Below are positions 32,578 through 41,676 of a DNA stretch of 64,000 nucleotides, piece after piece. The DNA is from Paenibacillus lautus NBRC 15380 (lineage in GTDB: Bacteria > Bacillota > Bacilli > Paenibacillales > Paenibacillaceae), in contig NZ_BIMF01000002.1 in NCBI RefSeq assembly GCF_004000945.1, positions 558,001 to 622,000 on the forward strand, in the 5' to 3' direction. The notes under the pieces are model-generated. The model worked only from the letters and a program-made list of their open reading frames with translations. It searched no databases and had not been told where the DNA came from. The number at the start of each line of letters is the position of its first letter. Positions within the stretch are counted from its first letter, which is position 1. The translations under genes were made by a program, and so were the position numbers.

Positions 32578-34278
32578 TCAAACCTCTTTCTTGGATAAAA
32601 ACGGAACCATTACGGTCACCATCGTCCCTGTGCCTTCCTCGCTGCTTATACTTAGGGTTCCTTGTATTTCTGAAGCCCTCTCCCTCATGCTGGTAAGCCC
32701 AAGCGAATGCGGACAGAGTTCGGGCGATCCCGGGTTGAATCCTCGGCCTTGATCCGATATTTTCATATATAGACTGGAGCCGTCCTGTTCCATTCGGATC
32801 CAGGCTCGGTTCGTACCCGCGTGTTTGCTGATATTGTTCAATGCCTCCTGCCCAATTCGATACAAGGACTCTTCCACCCGGTTCGTCAAAATAGGAATTT
32901 CTTTCATGATAAACGTCAGCTGTATGCCAAGTTTCTCGGCATAGTCCTTCAGCGATGCCAATATCCCTTTGGCCTCTCCGGAAGGTCGCAGCTGCCAAAT
33001 TAACGTGCGCATTTCGGTGAGCGTTTCTTGGGCAAGCTGTCCAATATCATGTATTGCCTCCGCCGTATGCGGATCCTCATGTAAGGTCGTCTCACGCACG
33101 CCTTGAGCTAGCAGTGAAAGAGAGAACAGCTTTTGATTGACGGAATCATGAAGATCCCGTGCCAAACGGTTCCTCTCTTCAACCAACAATAAATCCTGCC
33201 ACTCGTAATATAAACATATCTTTTCAATGGCCAGTGATATATGCTCCGCCAGCACATCTAAGATTTCAACCTCCAGCTCAGAGAAGGGCCCACTCTCACG
33301 GCCAATAAAGAGCACCCCCATCGTCTCATAGGTTTGAAAAATACGCTCAAGATGCTTTAATGGTATCGCCGCCGTATATGTATGGGGCTGAACGCCAGGA
33401 AGAACCCGGACCCGGCCTTCTTGCACCACTACGTTTTGTTCCTCATATGCCCGGTGTACGATTCCTGACTTTCGTGCGGTCTTATTGCCAGCCTTTCGTA
33501 CCAGCTCCTTGCAGCTATGCGTCACTTCATTCTGACGGATCGTACGAAGATACAAGTTGTCATCGTCAGACGTAATCATGGCAACAGTCGGCCAGCCAAA
33601 TGCATGAGCAAGCTGCTCTACGATCGCCACAAGCATTCTCTTCATATCGTTAATTTTCCATAGATATCTGGTTACTTTGCTTGCCTTGGCATAATAATCG
33701 ACGATGAAGCGGGCTATGCTGTCCACCGCCTGTTTCTCCCTTTGCTCCGACAGTTTTGTCCGCTCGACCGCCGTTCCAATCTGATAGGCAACGGATTGTA
33801 ACAACGCAAGTTCTCCCTCGCTAAAATGCTCTTTACCCGGCGAACCCACATTCAGCAGCCCCAGTCGTTTACCTTGAACCGTGAGCGGAATCGTAGCATG
33901 ATGGGTCAAATTGTGCGTTTCTCCCCAGCACTGCTCTTTGGCATTGTGCAGTCGTTCACATTCAATAATCGTAACCGGTTCATTTAAATTTCCTGCCCAA
34001 TACAATCGAAGGCATAGGCAGTCTCCGCATCGCATCGGTTTTTTGTTATCCCATGATAAAGCAGGCGGAAGGTTGACATCGGCTATTTGATCATAGTGTG
34101 GCTGATCTCCGATCAGAAAAAGCCATCCTGTCTCAAGATGGGTTAAATCCAGCAATTTTTCGAGTGTCGTTTGCAGCATTTGCTTCATATCGTTGCTCTG
34201 GTTCAAATTTTCCGCTATTGTCTTCAGAATGAGCAATTCTTCGACATATTGGTCTTTATCACATAACATCAGGCTCAC
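32578..34278 (-). CDS. GAF-domain sensor histidine kinase with cysteine cluster
   Basis: A 566-residue soluble kinase with two GAF domains (about 20-172 and 210-352), a HisKA_3 phosphoacceptor (H377 in RLARDLHDSVNQ) and an HATPase_c domain (IGQEALNNISKHAG, ISDQGRGFNPG, 'LGLTSMRERA'). The first GAF domain has C84, C87 and C89 (CGDCLC), C107 (ECERL) and C117, followed by H-A-T-I-P. A similar Cys-containing GAF binds an Fe-S cluster in S. aureus AirS and related oxygen/redox sensors, so redox sensing is inferred. GTG is the start after AGGGGATGGA. The kinase is cytoplasmic; there are no membrane helices. Confidence 0.88.
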   Translation of the reverse strand: MSLMLCDKDQYVEELLILKTIAENLNQSNDMKQMLQTTLEKLLDLTHLETGWLFLIGDQPHYDQIADVNLPPALSWDNKKPMRCGDCLCLRLYWAGNLNEPVTIIECERLHNAKEQCWGETHNLTHHATIPLTVQGKRLGLLNVGSPGKEHFSEGELALLQSVAYQIGTAVERTKLSEQREKQAVDSIARFIVDYYAKASKVTRYLWKINDMKRMLVAIVEQLAHAFGWPTVAMITSDDDNLYLRTIRQNEVTHSCKELVRKAGNKTARKSGIVHRAYEEQNVVVQEGRVRVLPGVQPHTYTAAIPLKHLERIFQTYETMGVLFIGRESGPFSELEVEILDVLAEHISLAIEKICLYYEWQDLLLVEERNRLARDLHDSVNQKLFSLSLLAQGVRETTLHEDPHTAEAIHDIGQLAQETLTEMRTLIWQLRPSGEAKGILASLKDYAEKLGIQLTFIMKEIPILTNRVEESLYRIGQEALNNISKHAGTNRAWIRMEQDGSSLYMKISDQGRGFNPGSPELCPHSLGLTSMRERASEIQGTLSISSEEGTGTMVTVMVPFLSKKEV

Positions 34279-34338
34279 TCCATCCCCTACCGATAAGTGA
34301 AATATCCATTGGATAGCATGTTACACGCACGCAACATT

Positions 34339-34770
34339 TTACCCAAGCTCTTTCTCCAGAAGCACTTCATCCTCCCGCTTATAACCTAATTTCTCATAAA
34401 CTCCGATGGCTTGGTGATTATCATGACCCGTAAGCACCTTAACGGTCTTCACCCCGCGCGCAATCAATTGATCCTCCAGAAAAATGAGCAGCATTCCTGC
34501 CAGCCCCTGTCTTCTTGCCCGCTCCTGAATGTACATTTCCGTTATCTCGCCAACAAGCTCCCGGTAACAGAAGGATTGGAAGGACTGAGCACAGGCAAAT
34601 CCAACAGGGTCATCGCCTATATAGGCTATGGCCACAATTTCACCCGATTGTTTTAATCGATGTTCAGCTTCATCCAGCGGCATTAACACTTCATTAAACT
34701 CCCAGTTTAACTGTACCAGGACGGATGCGTCCGAATGAGAGGCCAAGCGGATGTGTCTCTCTTTTTTCAT
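34339..34770 (-). CDS. GNAT-family N-acetyltransferase
   Basis: A 143-residue GNAT domain. The acetyl-CoA loop is 'ERARRQGLAGMLLIFLE' (Q/RxxGxA/G), preceded by the strand EITEMYIQ and followed by VKVLTGHDNHQAIGVYEKLGYKRED, the typical C-terminal beta6-beta7 region. It would acetylate an amine of a small molecule or protein. ATG with GGAGG upstream. It is a single gene just upstream of the histidine kinase gene in the same direction, separated by about 60 bases. The substrate cannot be inferred. Confidence 0.88.
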   Translation of the reverse strand: MKKERHIRLASHSDASVLVQLNWEFNEVLMPLDEAEHRLKQSGEIVAIAYIGDDPVGFACAQSFQSFCYRELVGEITEMYIQERARRQGLAGMLLIFLEDQLIARGVKTVKVLTGHDNHQAIGVYEKLGYKREDEVLLEKELG

Positions 34771-34862
34771 AAAACTTCCTCCATTCGCAGAGTAGGTGCA
34801 GGTGGTCCTTTTACTCGCCAGTATACCATCTTTATCCAGCCTGAGCTTCCTTATCCTATCAT

Positions 34863-34898
34863 AAAAAAAGATCCTGCTGCGTAAACAGCAAGGACCTT
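34863..34898 (-). terminator. Terminator of copC-copD
   Basis: AAGGTCCTTGCTGTTT pairs, with one mismatch, with the GCAGCAGGATCTT side; TTTTT follows on the minus strand. Confidence 0.82.
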
Positions 34899-34914
34899 GT
34901 CAACTCAAACGATA

Positions 34915-36003
34915 TTAGACTGTAGTAACCGAGAACATCAGGCCGCAATAAATGAACACAACAGCGCCTAGTCCGCATAACAACGCGCCTGCCGCGGCCC
35001 GGTTTCTGCGGAATACGTTCACGACGTTCCATAGAAGCGCTAGCCCAAGACAGAGGCTAAGGATTCCTATCCAGCTCCACGTGAAAGCCAGTTCACCGAT
35101 CGTAAACCCGGGATGGAACCAAACAAAAGTTGCAGCAGGGCCATATAAGGCCAATGTATCAATGACCTCATGCGGAGCAGGCTGCTGGTTCATGTATCCG
35201 GTGACGATATAAATCAACCAGATCAGAACTCCCTCACTTCGTGCCCATGCCACCGGATGATAACCCGAATCCCGGCGCAGCTTGCGCTTTACGAGATGAC
35301 CGTTTACAAACGCGAATACCAACAAGGGCAGAATGAGAATATGCTTAACCAGCAGAGCCTGACCATAAGACAGCGTCCAGCTGTTTATAGGCTCCGGCGT
35401 CACGGCCGTCATCAAGAATAGTCCCGATCCGATAACAATGATGACACAGATGATCGCTGTTGGATGGAACCATCTAAGAAACGCACTCCAGCGGCTCTGA
35501 TCCGTACTGAACCATCCTGTTATCAGCAACGTTCCCGTCCATATCGCCATCGCTGTGAAATGGCCGAAGAATGCAAGCTGTCCTGTGCTTTCGAACAGGG
35601 ATGCAGCGTGATTAAACGAGGACATGGCCACCGCAATGCCCAACAAGGCAACGGGCATAAGCCAGCGTAATATAGAACCCGGCTTCCGGCGGACAAGCAT
35701 GCTCAGAATCCCCAATAGGATCGAAAGAACCAGAATCCAGGCATAACGCTCGCCCTCGCTGAACTTAAACATGATGCTGTTAAAGGACTGCCAGAACCCG
35801 ATATCATCCTTGAAGAACATGATGATCTGCAGCAGCGGCACAAATCCGAAAACGAGGATGGCCACTGCCGCCACCGGGCCAAGCCAGGCCGGAACCGAAA
35901 TTTCCGGCTTATATGCTTTCGGTACCAGGTACAGCACCGTGATGCCTGCCAGAATGGCGTAGGCTACATATAGAAACGGCTCACTTAACCAATAGTAAGA
36001 CAT
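34915..36003 (-). CDS. CopD-family copper transport membrane protein
   Basis: A 362-residue protein with about eight to nine membrane helices. FGHFTAMAIWTGTLLI and LRWFHPTAIICVIIVIGSG are the conserved CopD blocks with the His residues proposed to bind copper. It corresponds to the membrane half of B. subtilis YcnJ, which imports copper. Its ATG overlaps the stop codon of copC (TAATG), so the pair is co-translated. CopD with CopC implies copper uptake from the outside of the membrane, for example for the quinol or cytochrome c oxidase. No CopY or CsoR operator was seen upstream of copC. Confidence 0.86.
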   Translation of the reverse strand: MSYYWLSEPFLYVAYAILAGITVLYLVPKAYKPEISVPAWLGPVAAVAILVFGFVPLLQIIMFFKDDIGFWQSFNSIMFKFSEGERYAWILVLSILLGILSMLVRRKPGSILRWLMPVALLGIAVAMSSFNHAASLFESTGQLAFFGHFTAMAIWTGTLLITGWFSTDQSRWSAFLRWFHPTAIICVIIVIGSGLFLMTAVTPEPINSWTLSYGQALLVKHILILPLLVFAFVNGHLVKRKLRRDSGYHPVAWARSEGVLIWLIYIVTGYMNQQPAPHEVIDTLALYGPAATFVWFHPGFTIGELAFTWSWIGILSLCLGLALLWNVVNVFRRNRAAAGALLCGLGAVVFIYCGLMFSVTTV

Positions 36004-36650
36004 TACTTTCTCTTCCGGGATGCTCTAATTCCAAAGTATCCTGCGATAACAGCCACGATGACGATAATAACGATCCATACGGTTGACCCGCTGCCTTCGG
36101 ATGGTTCGGCAGCTGAATTGTCCGCTTGCTGATCCTGGCCAGCCGACTGATCCGTGTTGTCGGCAGCTGTGTTGTCTGCTGCCGTATTATCCGCAGGTGC
36201 TGTTTCATCCTGTGTATTTCCTGTATCCGCAGGCGTTTCTTCGGTATCGGCTGGTGTCTCAAGGGTAGCTTCTGCTTCTGGGGCATCTACCTCGAATGCA
36301 TACGTTCCATCCACGGTATGTCCATCACCGCCCACAATTTTCCATTCGACCGTGTAGGAGCCGGATGGAAGCGGTGCTGCCAGCGTTCCCAGCATGGTAT
36401 TCTGGTTGACCCTGACCTCCGCTACTTCAACCGATTCGCCTTGCGCATTCTTAACCTTGAGCACGCTCAAGTTTTCATCGATATTTTCATTAAATGACAG
36501 GCTTACTTCCTGCACGCTTTCCGTCAGCTTGGCATCCGCCGCGGGCGTACTGGTTTCCAGCTTGGAATGGGCCCACGTTGCTGTCGGGAACACCAGTATT
36601 AGCAGCAGACCTAAGGTCAGCAAGACTGAAGTTTTCACATGTTTCAACAC
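36003..36650 (-). CDS. CopC-domain copper-binding protein, membrane anchored
   Basis: About 215 residues: signal peptide (HVKTSVLLTLGLLLILVF, cleavage near TWA), mature N-terminal His (AHSKLE) and 'GDGHTVDGTYAFEV', which together give the Cu(II) site of CopC, then an acidic Thr/Ala/Pro/Asp-rich linker with repeated DNTAADNTAADNT, and a C-terminal membrane helix (VWIVIIVIVAVIAGYFGI) with a basic tail. The protein is thus held at the outer face of the membrane. The start is GTG at 36650, eight bases after GGAGG; the longer frame contains the site. In B. subtilis CopC and CopD are fused (YcnJ); here they are two genes. Confidence 0.88.
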   Translation of the reverse strand: MLKHVKTSVLLTLGLLLILVFPTATWAHSKLETSTPAADAKLTESVQEVSLSFNENIDENLSVLKVKNAQGESVEVAEVRVNQNTMLGTLAAPLPSGSYTVEWKIVGGDGHTVDGTYAFEVDAPEAEATLETPADTEETPADTGNTQDETAPADNTAADNTAADNTDQSAGQDQQADNSAAEPSEGSGSTVWIVIIVIVAVIAGYFGIRASRKRK

Positions 36651-36761
36651 GCATATCTCCTCCAAACCATTTATCTCAAATTTGAATCTTCTCCATCATA
36701 ACAAAGACATTCTGACAATGCTAATGAGTATATTGTGAACAATGATCCTCTGATATTTTAC

Positions 36762-36798
36762 AAAAAAAAGGAATGCCGCACAGCACGCGACATCCCCG
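36762..36798 (-). terminator. Terminator of the GH88/CUT1 operon
   Basis: An imperfect stem (GGATGTCGCG with GTGCGGCATTCC) followed by eight T residues on the minus strand, after the GH88 gene. Confidence 0.6.
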
Positions 36799-36813
36799 GA
36801 ATGTTTCACAGAT

Positions 36814-37950
36814 TCAATTATCTTGACCTCTCTCATACCAATAGCCGGGTATCCCTTTGGTCAGTCGCAGCAAGGCTTCGAGATAATAGTAATCGCCCCA
36901 GATCATATAATCATCCGGTCCCACGCCCCCTCTGACGTAATAGGAACCATGCTTAATCAAGCCTTCCTCACCCGCCTCACCGATGGTAGAATATCGGTTT
37001 ACGAGAGATATCATCGACTTCTCGACGGCTTCTGTCAATAGCCCTTTATTGTCATCTTCTCCGTCCAGATGCTCCAATATCTCCAGCATGCCGCACGCCG
37101 CAATGGCGGAAGCGGAGCTGTCGCGAGGTGTATCCGCTTCAATCGGAACGTCAAAATCCCAATACGCAACATGATCCTCCGGCAGATATTCGATAAAGAA
37201 ACGGGCGGCACGTAAAGCCGTATCCAAATATTTCGGATCACGGGTATAGCGGTATGAGAGCGCAAATCCGTAGATGGCCCATGCCTGGCCCCGCGTCCAG
37301 GTAGAGCCGTCATGATATCCTTGATGCGTTCCTCCTCGGATGGGCTTTCCATCTGCTGGATCGAAGTAAAAGGTATGATACGACGAATCATCCCCGCGCA
37401 TTAAGTAACGTCGGCTCTTGTCCGCGTGCGCTACGGCCACGCTCTTGTATCGCTCATCACCTGTCTGATCATACGCCCAATACAGCAGCGGAATGTTCAT
37501 CATGCAATCGATGATAATGCGACCGCCGTTCTTCTCGTCGCCTTTCCGGCCCCAGGCCTGAATATACTGTCCCTCTTCCCGCCAGCGCAGCATCAGATGA
37601 TCCGCTGCTTTCAAAGCGAGCTGTTTGCCTTCGACATGTTCATCCACGATCCACGCTGCCAATGCGGAGGGCGAATACAGAAATCCGATATCGTGATGGT
37701 CCAGACGCCGCTTTTCCTGCAGCCGCAGCTTGTAATCCTCCAATTGGGCTATTGCCGTTTCCTTAAACAGCGGGTCCTTCGTATATTCATAACACAGCCA
37801 GATCATCCCGGTGTAGAATCCTTCAATCCAGTCATTGCTTTCTCCCCACTCGTAACGCTTCTCTTCCGTAATATGAGGAAACTTCATCGGGAATTGTCCG
37901 ATATTCCGCTTTGTTTTTTCTACCGCATCCCTAATGGCTTGCTCCCACAT
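36814..37950 (-). CDS. Unsaturated glucuronyl/galacturonyl hydrolase, glycoside hydrolase family 88
   Basis: A 378-residue cytoplasmic alpha/alpha-barrel enzyme. D87 (DHHDIGFLYSPSA) and D148 (IIIDCMMNIPLLYW) correspond in position and context to the essential D88 and D149 of Bacillus UGL. Further blocks are RGGTHQGYHDGSTWTRGQAW and 'GDYYYLEALLRL'. GH88 hydrates the unsaturated uronic acid left by polysaccharide lyases on glycosaminoglycan, gellan or pectic oligomers. AGGAGG precedes the ATG. It is the last gene of an operon with a CUT1 importer, which therefore most likely brings in unsaturated oligosaccharides. Confidence 0.92.
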   Translation of the reverse strand: MWEQAIRDAVEKTKRNIGQFPMKFPHITEEKRYEWGESNDWIEGFYTGMIWLCYEYTKDPLFKETAIAQLEDYKLRLQEKRRLDHHDIGFLYSPSALAAWIVDEHVEGKQLALKAADHLMLRWREEGQYIQAWGRKGDEKNGGRIIIDCMMNIPLLYWAYDQTGDERYKSVAVAHADKSRRYLMRGDDSSYHTFYFDPADGKPIRGGTHQGYHDGSTWTRGQAWAIYGFALSYRYTRDPKYLDTALRAARFFIEYLPEDHVAYWDFDVPIEADTPRDSSASAIAACGMLEILEHLDGEDDNKGLLTEAVEKSMISLVNRYSTIGEAGEEGLIKHGSYYVRGGVGPDDYMIWGDYYYLEALLRLTKGIPGYWYERGQDN

Positions 37951-37965
37951 GAGTCAACTACCTCC

Positions 37966-38847
37966 TTATTCTTTGATGGCTCCGATCATGACGCCCTTCA
38001 CGAAATATTTCTGCAAAAATGGATACAGAAACAAAATCGGCAGCGTAGCCACCATAATCGTTGCATACTTAATCGTTTCGCCAACCGGCATCCGATCTCC
38101 CCCGCCTACCGAGGTCATCATGCTGCTGGTATCGTTTTGGATGAGAATCTCGCGCAGGATCAGCTGCAGCGGAAACAAGTTCCGATCCCTTAAATAGATA
38201 AGGGCATCAAACCATTTATTCCAGTGCCACACCCCGTAAAAGAGCACCATCACCGCAATGACCGGCAGCGATAGCGGGATGATGATCCGGAACAGAATGG
38301 TCCAGTCGCTGGCTCCGTCGATCCTTGCAGATTCCTCGAGCGCATCCGGTATCCCTTGGAATGCCGTTCGCATAATAATCAAGTTCCATGTCGTCATGGC
38401 GCTTGGAATAATCAAAGCCCAGTACGTATCAATTAGACCCATATTTTTCACGAGCAGGTATTTCGGAATGAGCCCACCGTCGAAAAACATCGTCATTACG
38501 ATCAACATCATGATAGTGCTCTTCCACATCACGTTTTTCCTGGATAAGCCATAGGCTCCGAGAGCCGTCATCAGAATGTTCAGCGTCGTGCCGACCACCA
38601 CATAAAATATCGTGTTCAGGTAACTTCGGATAATATTGGGGTTCTCAAATACCATGCGATAGGAATCCAGCGAGAAGCCCTTGGGCCACAGCAGGATCCC
38701 CCGGTGCTGAACGAATTCGGCCGGCGTACTGATCGAAGCAAACAATACGTAGAGAAACGGGTATAACGTGACGATCGACAGCAAGCACAAGAGAATGATA
38801 TTCGCAGAATCAAACAGGACTTCACTGACAGATTTTGAAGTACGCAT
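37966..38847 (-). CDS. CUT1 ABC transporter permease, LplC/YtcP-type
   Basis: A 293-residue permease with six membrane helices and the EAA loop (EESARIDGASDWTILFRIIIP) that contacts the ATPase. The C-terminal VKGVMIGAIKE is typical of the LplC/YesQ group. It forms the channel of a carbohydrate importer with the neighbouring LplB-type permease. It lies 15 bases after that gene and 15 bases before the GH88 gene. GGGGGG precedes the ATG. An MsmX-like shared ATPase encoded elsewhere is expected. Confidence 0.92.
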   Translation of the reverse strand: MRTSKSVSEVLFDSANIILLCLLSIVTLYPFLYVLFASISTPAEFVQHRGILLWPKGFSLDSYRMVFENPNIIRSYLNTIFYVVVGTTLNILMTALGAYGLSRKNVMWKSTIMMLIVMTMFFDGGLIPKYLLVKNMGLIDTYWALIIPSAMTTWNLIIMRTAFQGIPDALEESARIDGASDWTILFRIIIPLSLPVIAVMVLFYGVWHWNKWFDALIYLRDRNLFPLQLILREILIQNDTSSMMTSVGGGDRMPVGETIKYATIMVATLPILFLYPFLQKYFVKGVMIGAIKE

Positions 38848-38862
38848 GAGATGCCCCCCTTT

Positions 38863-39822
38863 CTACCACAGCTTCGTGTCGGTAAACCGCTTACTGAGAT
38901 AATTGGCTCCAATGAGCAGTATAAAGTTAATGAGGGAATTAAACATGCCGACAGCGGCGCTGAAGCTGTAGCTTGCTTCCAAAATCCCCTTGCGGTAGAC
39001 ATAGGTACCGATAACGTCCGCCGTCTCATAGATAACCGGATTGTACATAATCAGAATCTTCTCATCCTGCAGCGCCATAAAGGAACCAATCCGCAAGATG
39101 AGCAAAATGATGACCGTTGGCAGAATGCCGGGCAGCGTAATTTGAAGCATCTGCTTCCAGCGGCCGGCACCGTCCACTTTAGCCGCTTCATAAAGGGATG
39201 GATCGATATTGGAAATGGCCGCGAGGTAAATGATAGATCCCCATCCAATCCCTTGCCAGATGGCAGATGAGGTATAGATGGTGCGGAACCATTCCGGCAG
39301 CCGCATGAACGAAATCGGTTTGCCGCCGAAGTAGGTCATGATGTGATTGATCAGCCCGTCTACCGACAAAAAATCAACCAGCATCCCGACAACCACGACA
39401 ACGGATATAAAATGGGGAATGTACGTAATGGATTGTACCGTCCGCTTAAATATGCGATGCCGTACCTCGTTTAGCATTAGCGCCAGCACAATGGAGGCGG
39501 GAAAAACAAATATAAGATCGTACGCGCCCAGGATAATGGTATTGGAAACCACCCGCTCAAAGAAAAATCCGTTAAAGAAATCGCTGAAGTGTTGAAATCC
39601 GACCCACGGGCTATTCCATATGCCGAGCCCAGCCGAGAAGTTTTTGAACGCGATTTGCAGGCCATATAACGGTCCGTAATGAAACACGGCATAAAACGCC
39701 ACCACCGGCAGCAGCATCAGGTAGATCGTGGAATTTCGGCGAAAGTCCCTCGCTGCTCTTGCGCTGAAGCTCTCTGGCTTGCTCTGTATCGTAACGTGGT
39801 TTGTCTCTTCCTTAAGCTGCAC
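38863..39822 (-). CDS. CUT1 ABC transporter permease, LplB/YtcP partner
   Basis: A 319-residue permease of the LplB/YteP group: N-terminal cytoplasmic stretch, six helices starting at about residue 33 (YLMLLPVVAFYAVFHYGPL), and the EAA loop (YEAAKVDGAGRWKQMLQITLP). GTG start, with AGGAGGG upstream. It follows the solute-binding gene after a stem-loop of 30 bases that may tune the ratio of binding protein to permease. Confidence 0.92.
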   Translation of the reverse strand: MQLKEETNHVTIQSKPESFSARAARDFRRNSTIYLMLLPVVAFYAVFHYGPLYGLQIAFKNFSAGLGIWNSPWVGFQHFSDFFNGFFFERVVSNTIILGAYDLIFVFPASIVLALMLNEVRHRIFKRTVQSITYIPHFISVVVVVGMLVDFLSVDGLINHIMTYFGGKPISFMRLPEWFRTIYTSSAIWQGIGWGSIIYLAAISNIDPSLYEAAKVDGAGRWKQMLQITLPGILPTVIILLILRIGSFMALQDEKILIMYNPVIYETADVIGTYVYRKGILEASYSFSAAVGMFNSLINFILLIGANYLSKRFTDTKLW

Positions 39823-39858
39823 CGTATGCCCTCCTCTGACAAAAAGATCTTCACAGTT

Positions 39859-39888
39859 AGAGGGAGAATCCCGAGGTCTTCTCCCTCT
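39859..39888 (-). promoter_or_regulatory. Stem-loop between solute-binding and permease genes
   Basis: AGAGGGAGAA pairs perfectly with TTCTCCCTCT around a ten-base loop. No T run follows, so it may be an mRNA-stability or attenuation element. Confidence 0.6.
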
Positions 39889-39903
39889 TCATGCGCCTAC
39901 AAC

Positions 39904-41535
39904 TTAACGGCTGTTGAACCGGTCCAACGCGGCTTGCTGAATCTGGAGCGCTTCCTCAATGCCCATACCTTGAACCGTTTGGACAAATTGATCAAACCCG
40001 CTGATCGGCTCCACGCCCATAATGAATTTGTTAACCATCTCTTCGTAGTACGTATTAATATCGTTCATGATCGAGGCATAGCGTGTGCTTTCTTCAGCCG
40101 TTGGCGAAATAATCGGCATCAAACGGTCATTCTCCGCTTTCATCCATGTCTCAATGGCAGCTTTCTGCTGAGGAAGCGCGGAATACTGCTCGATGTAACG
40201 GCGATCCTGGACGAAAGGTCCCGAATAACTGGCCAGATTGTATTTCGACAACGCCTGGGTGATCGACAGCCCATCTGGATTTTTCATTACTTCGTCGGTA
40301 TAGGTCGGGTACCCGTCCTTCATCTCGTAGCTGACTCCCTCGACCCCGAAATTAAACAGCATGTGCCCTTCTTCCCCATACTTGTAATCGATCCATTTCA
40401 CCGTTTCCGCCGGGAACTTGTTCGCTTTTGTAACAGCCGCCCCAAATCCGTTGAACGGCGAATCCTTCTGTCCAAGGAGCGGCGTGTCCCCCTTCTTCAG
40501 CACAACGTTCGGAGCACCCACCAGTTCGACGTCAGGATTGCTTTTTAGCATGAGCTCGGAATAGCGGCCGAGGCTGCTGCCCATGTAACCAGAGAAGGCA
40601 CCCACTTGATTGTTGGTCACTTTGGCATCTTTGAGTGTCCCGTCCGTTGCCGCATAATCCTGATCGATCAGGCCTTCGGCATACCATTTGCTCATCGTCT
40701 CCAAATACGATTTGAATTCGGGTTGGATTGGTCCATACTGCACCTTCCCGTCCACCTGATAAAATCCGGTCGTAATTCCCCACGCGCCGACAAATGCATG
40801 GTTGATGCCCGTCATATCCATATCAAGCAGAAGCGGGATTTCATCCGCTTGCCCATTTCCGTTCGGATCCTTGGTCTTGATCGCCTTCAATACTTCATAC
40901 CACTCATCGATCGTTTCCGGTACGGACAGCTGAAGCTGGTCAAGCCAGTCCTTGCGGATGATAAGGCCGTTAAAGGTCAGCAAATATTCGTCCCCGCGGA
41001 TAAATGGAAATACGTAAATGTTCCCTCCGTCTGTCGTGATCAATTTTTTGTATTCCGGATGCTCGTTCAACACTTTCGATAAATTCGGCGCATGTTCTTC
41101 AATCAACTCATTCAGGCGAATGATCGACCCGTCCGAAATGGCTTTATCCGGGCCTCCTGATACGTTGGCCCATCCATGTTCCACAACATCCGGCAAATTG
41201 CCTGACGAAACCATGATGTTAAAGGCGTCTGCCTCCTGGCCCGCCGGCGGATGCTGGAACTTCACTTTGGTGCCTGTCGTTTTCTCCAATTCCTGATATG
41301 CAGCGATTCCGTTCATATCCTGCATCGTTGCTGATGCATTTGCATTCAGCGATACCCAATAGGTCAACTGTTCAGGATATCCCGGGTCACCTCCAGCGGC
41401 CACGCCTGTTCCTTCCTTACCTTTTTCGCCGGCAGGCTCCTCGGCCCCCGAGCTTTTTCCGCTGCATCCGGCAATCATAGCCACAATCAGCATAAAGATC
41501 GCAAGTCTCGCAACACGTTTCCGGTTTGTTTTCAA
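39904..41535 (-). CDS. CUT1 extracellular solute-binding lipoprotein, LplA-type
   Basis: A 543-residue lipoprotein: basic start MKTNRKRVAR, hydrophobic LAIFMLIVAMIAG and lipobox IAGC, then a Gly/Glu-rich linker and the large type-1 solute-binding fold of the LplA/YtcQ family (about 500 residues; 'IIRKDWLDQLQL', 'DPNGNGQADEIPLLLD'). It captures an oligosaccharide outside the membrane for the two permeases encoded downstream. TTG appears to be the start, following GGGAGG. A leader with a partial catabolite-response-like AAGCGCTT core lies upstream. The co-located GH88 suggests an unsaturated uronate oligosaccharide as ligand. Confidence 0.92.
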   Translation of the reverse strand: MKTNRKRVARLAIFMLIVAMIAGCSGKSSGAEEPAGEKGKEGTGVAAGGDPGYPEQLTYWVSLNANASATMQDMNGIAAYQELEKTTGTKVKFQHPPAGQEADAFNIMVSSGNLPDVVEHGWANVSGGPDKAISDGSIIRLNELIEEHAPNLSKVLNEHPEYKKLITTDGGNIYVFPFIRGDEYLLTFNGLIIRKDWLDQLQLSVPETIDEWYEVLKAIKTKDPNGNGQADEIPLLLDMDMTGINHAFVGAWGITTGFYQVDGKVQYGPIQPEFKSYLETMSKWYAEGLIDQDYAATDGTLKDAKVTNNQVGAFSGYMGSSLGRYSELMLKSNPDVELVGAPNVVLKKGDTPLLGQKDSPFNGFGAAVTKANKFPAETVKWIDYKYGEEGHMLFNFGVEGVSYEMKDGYPTYTDEVMKNPDGLSITQALSKYNLASYSGPFVQDRRYIEQYSALPQQKAAIETWMKAENDRLMPIISPTAEESTRYASIMNDINTYYEEMVNKFIMGVEPISGFDQFVQTVQGMGIEEALQIQQAALDRFNSR

Positions 41536-41676
41536 ATCACGACGCCTCCCTTTTTTCCTAATGAATGATCATCTGATAAGACTAGGCTCAAGTTATTCCA
41601 ACCAGCCCTGCCTCAAATATTAATGCTGAAGCGCTTACATCGTATACCGTACAGTTTCAACATTCATAAACAGGGA

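Noticed and set aside
37426..38193. 255-codon plus-strand frame
   Set aside because: Shadow of the GH88 and permease genes on the other strand.
39679..40548. 289-codon plus-strand frame
   Set aside because: Shadow of the permease and LplA-type genes; crosses two real genes.
41626..41639. cre site before the LplA-type gene
   Set aside because: AAGCGCTT core present, but three constrained positions on one side do not match.
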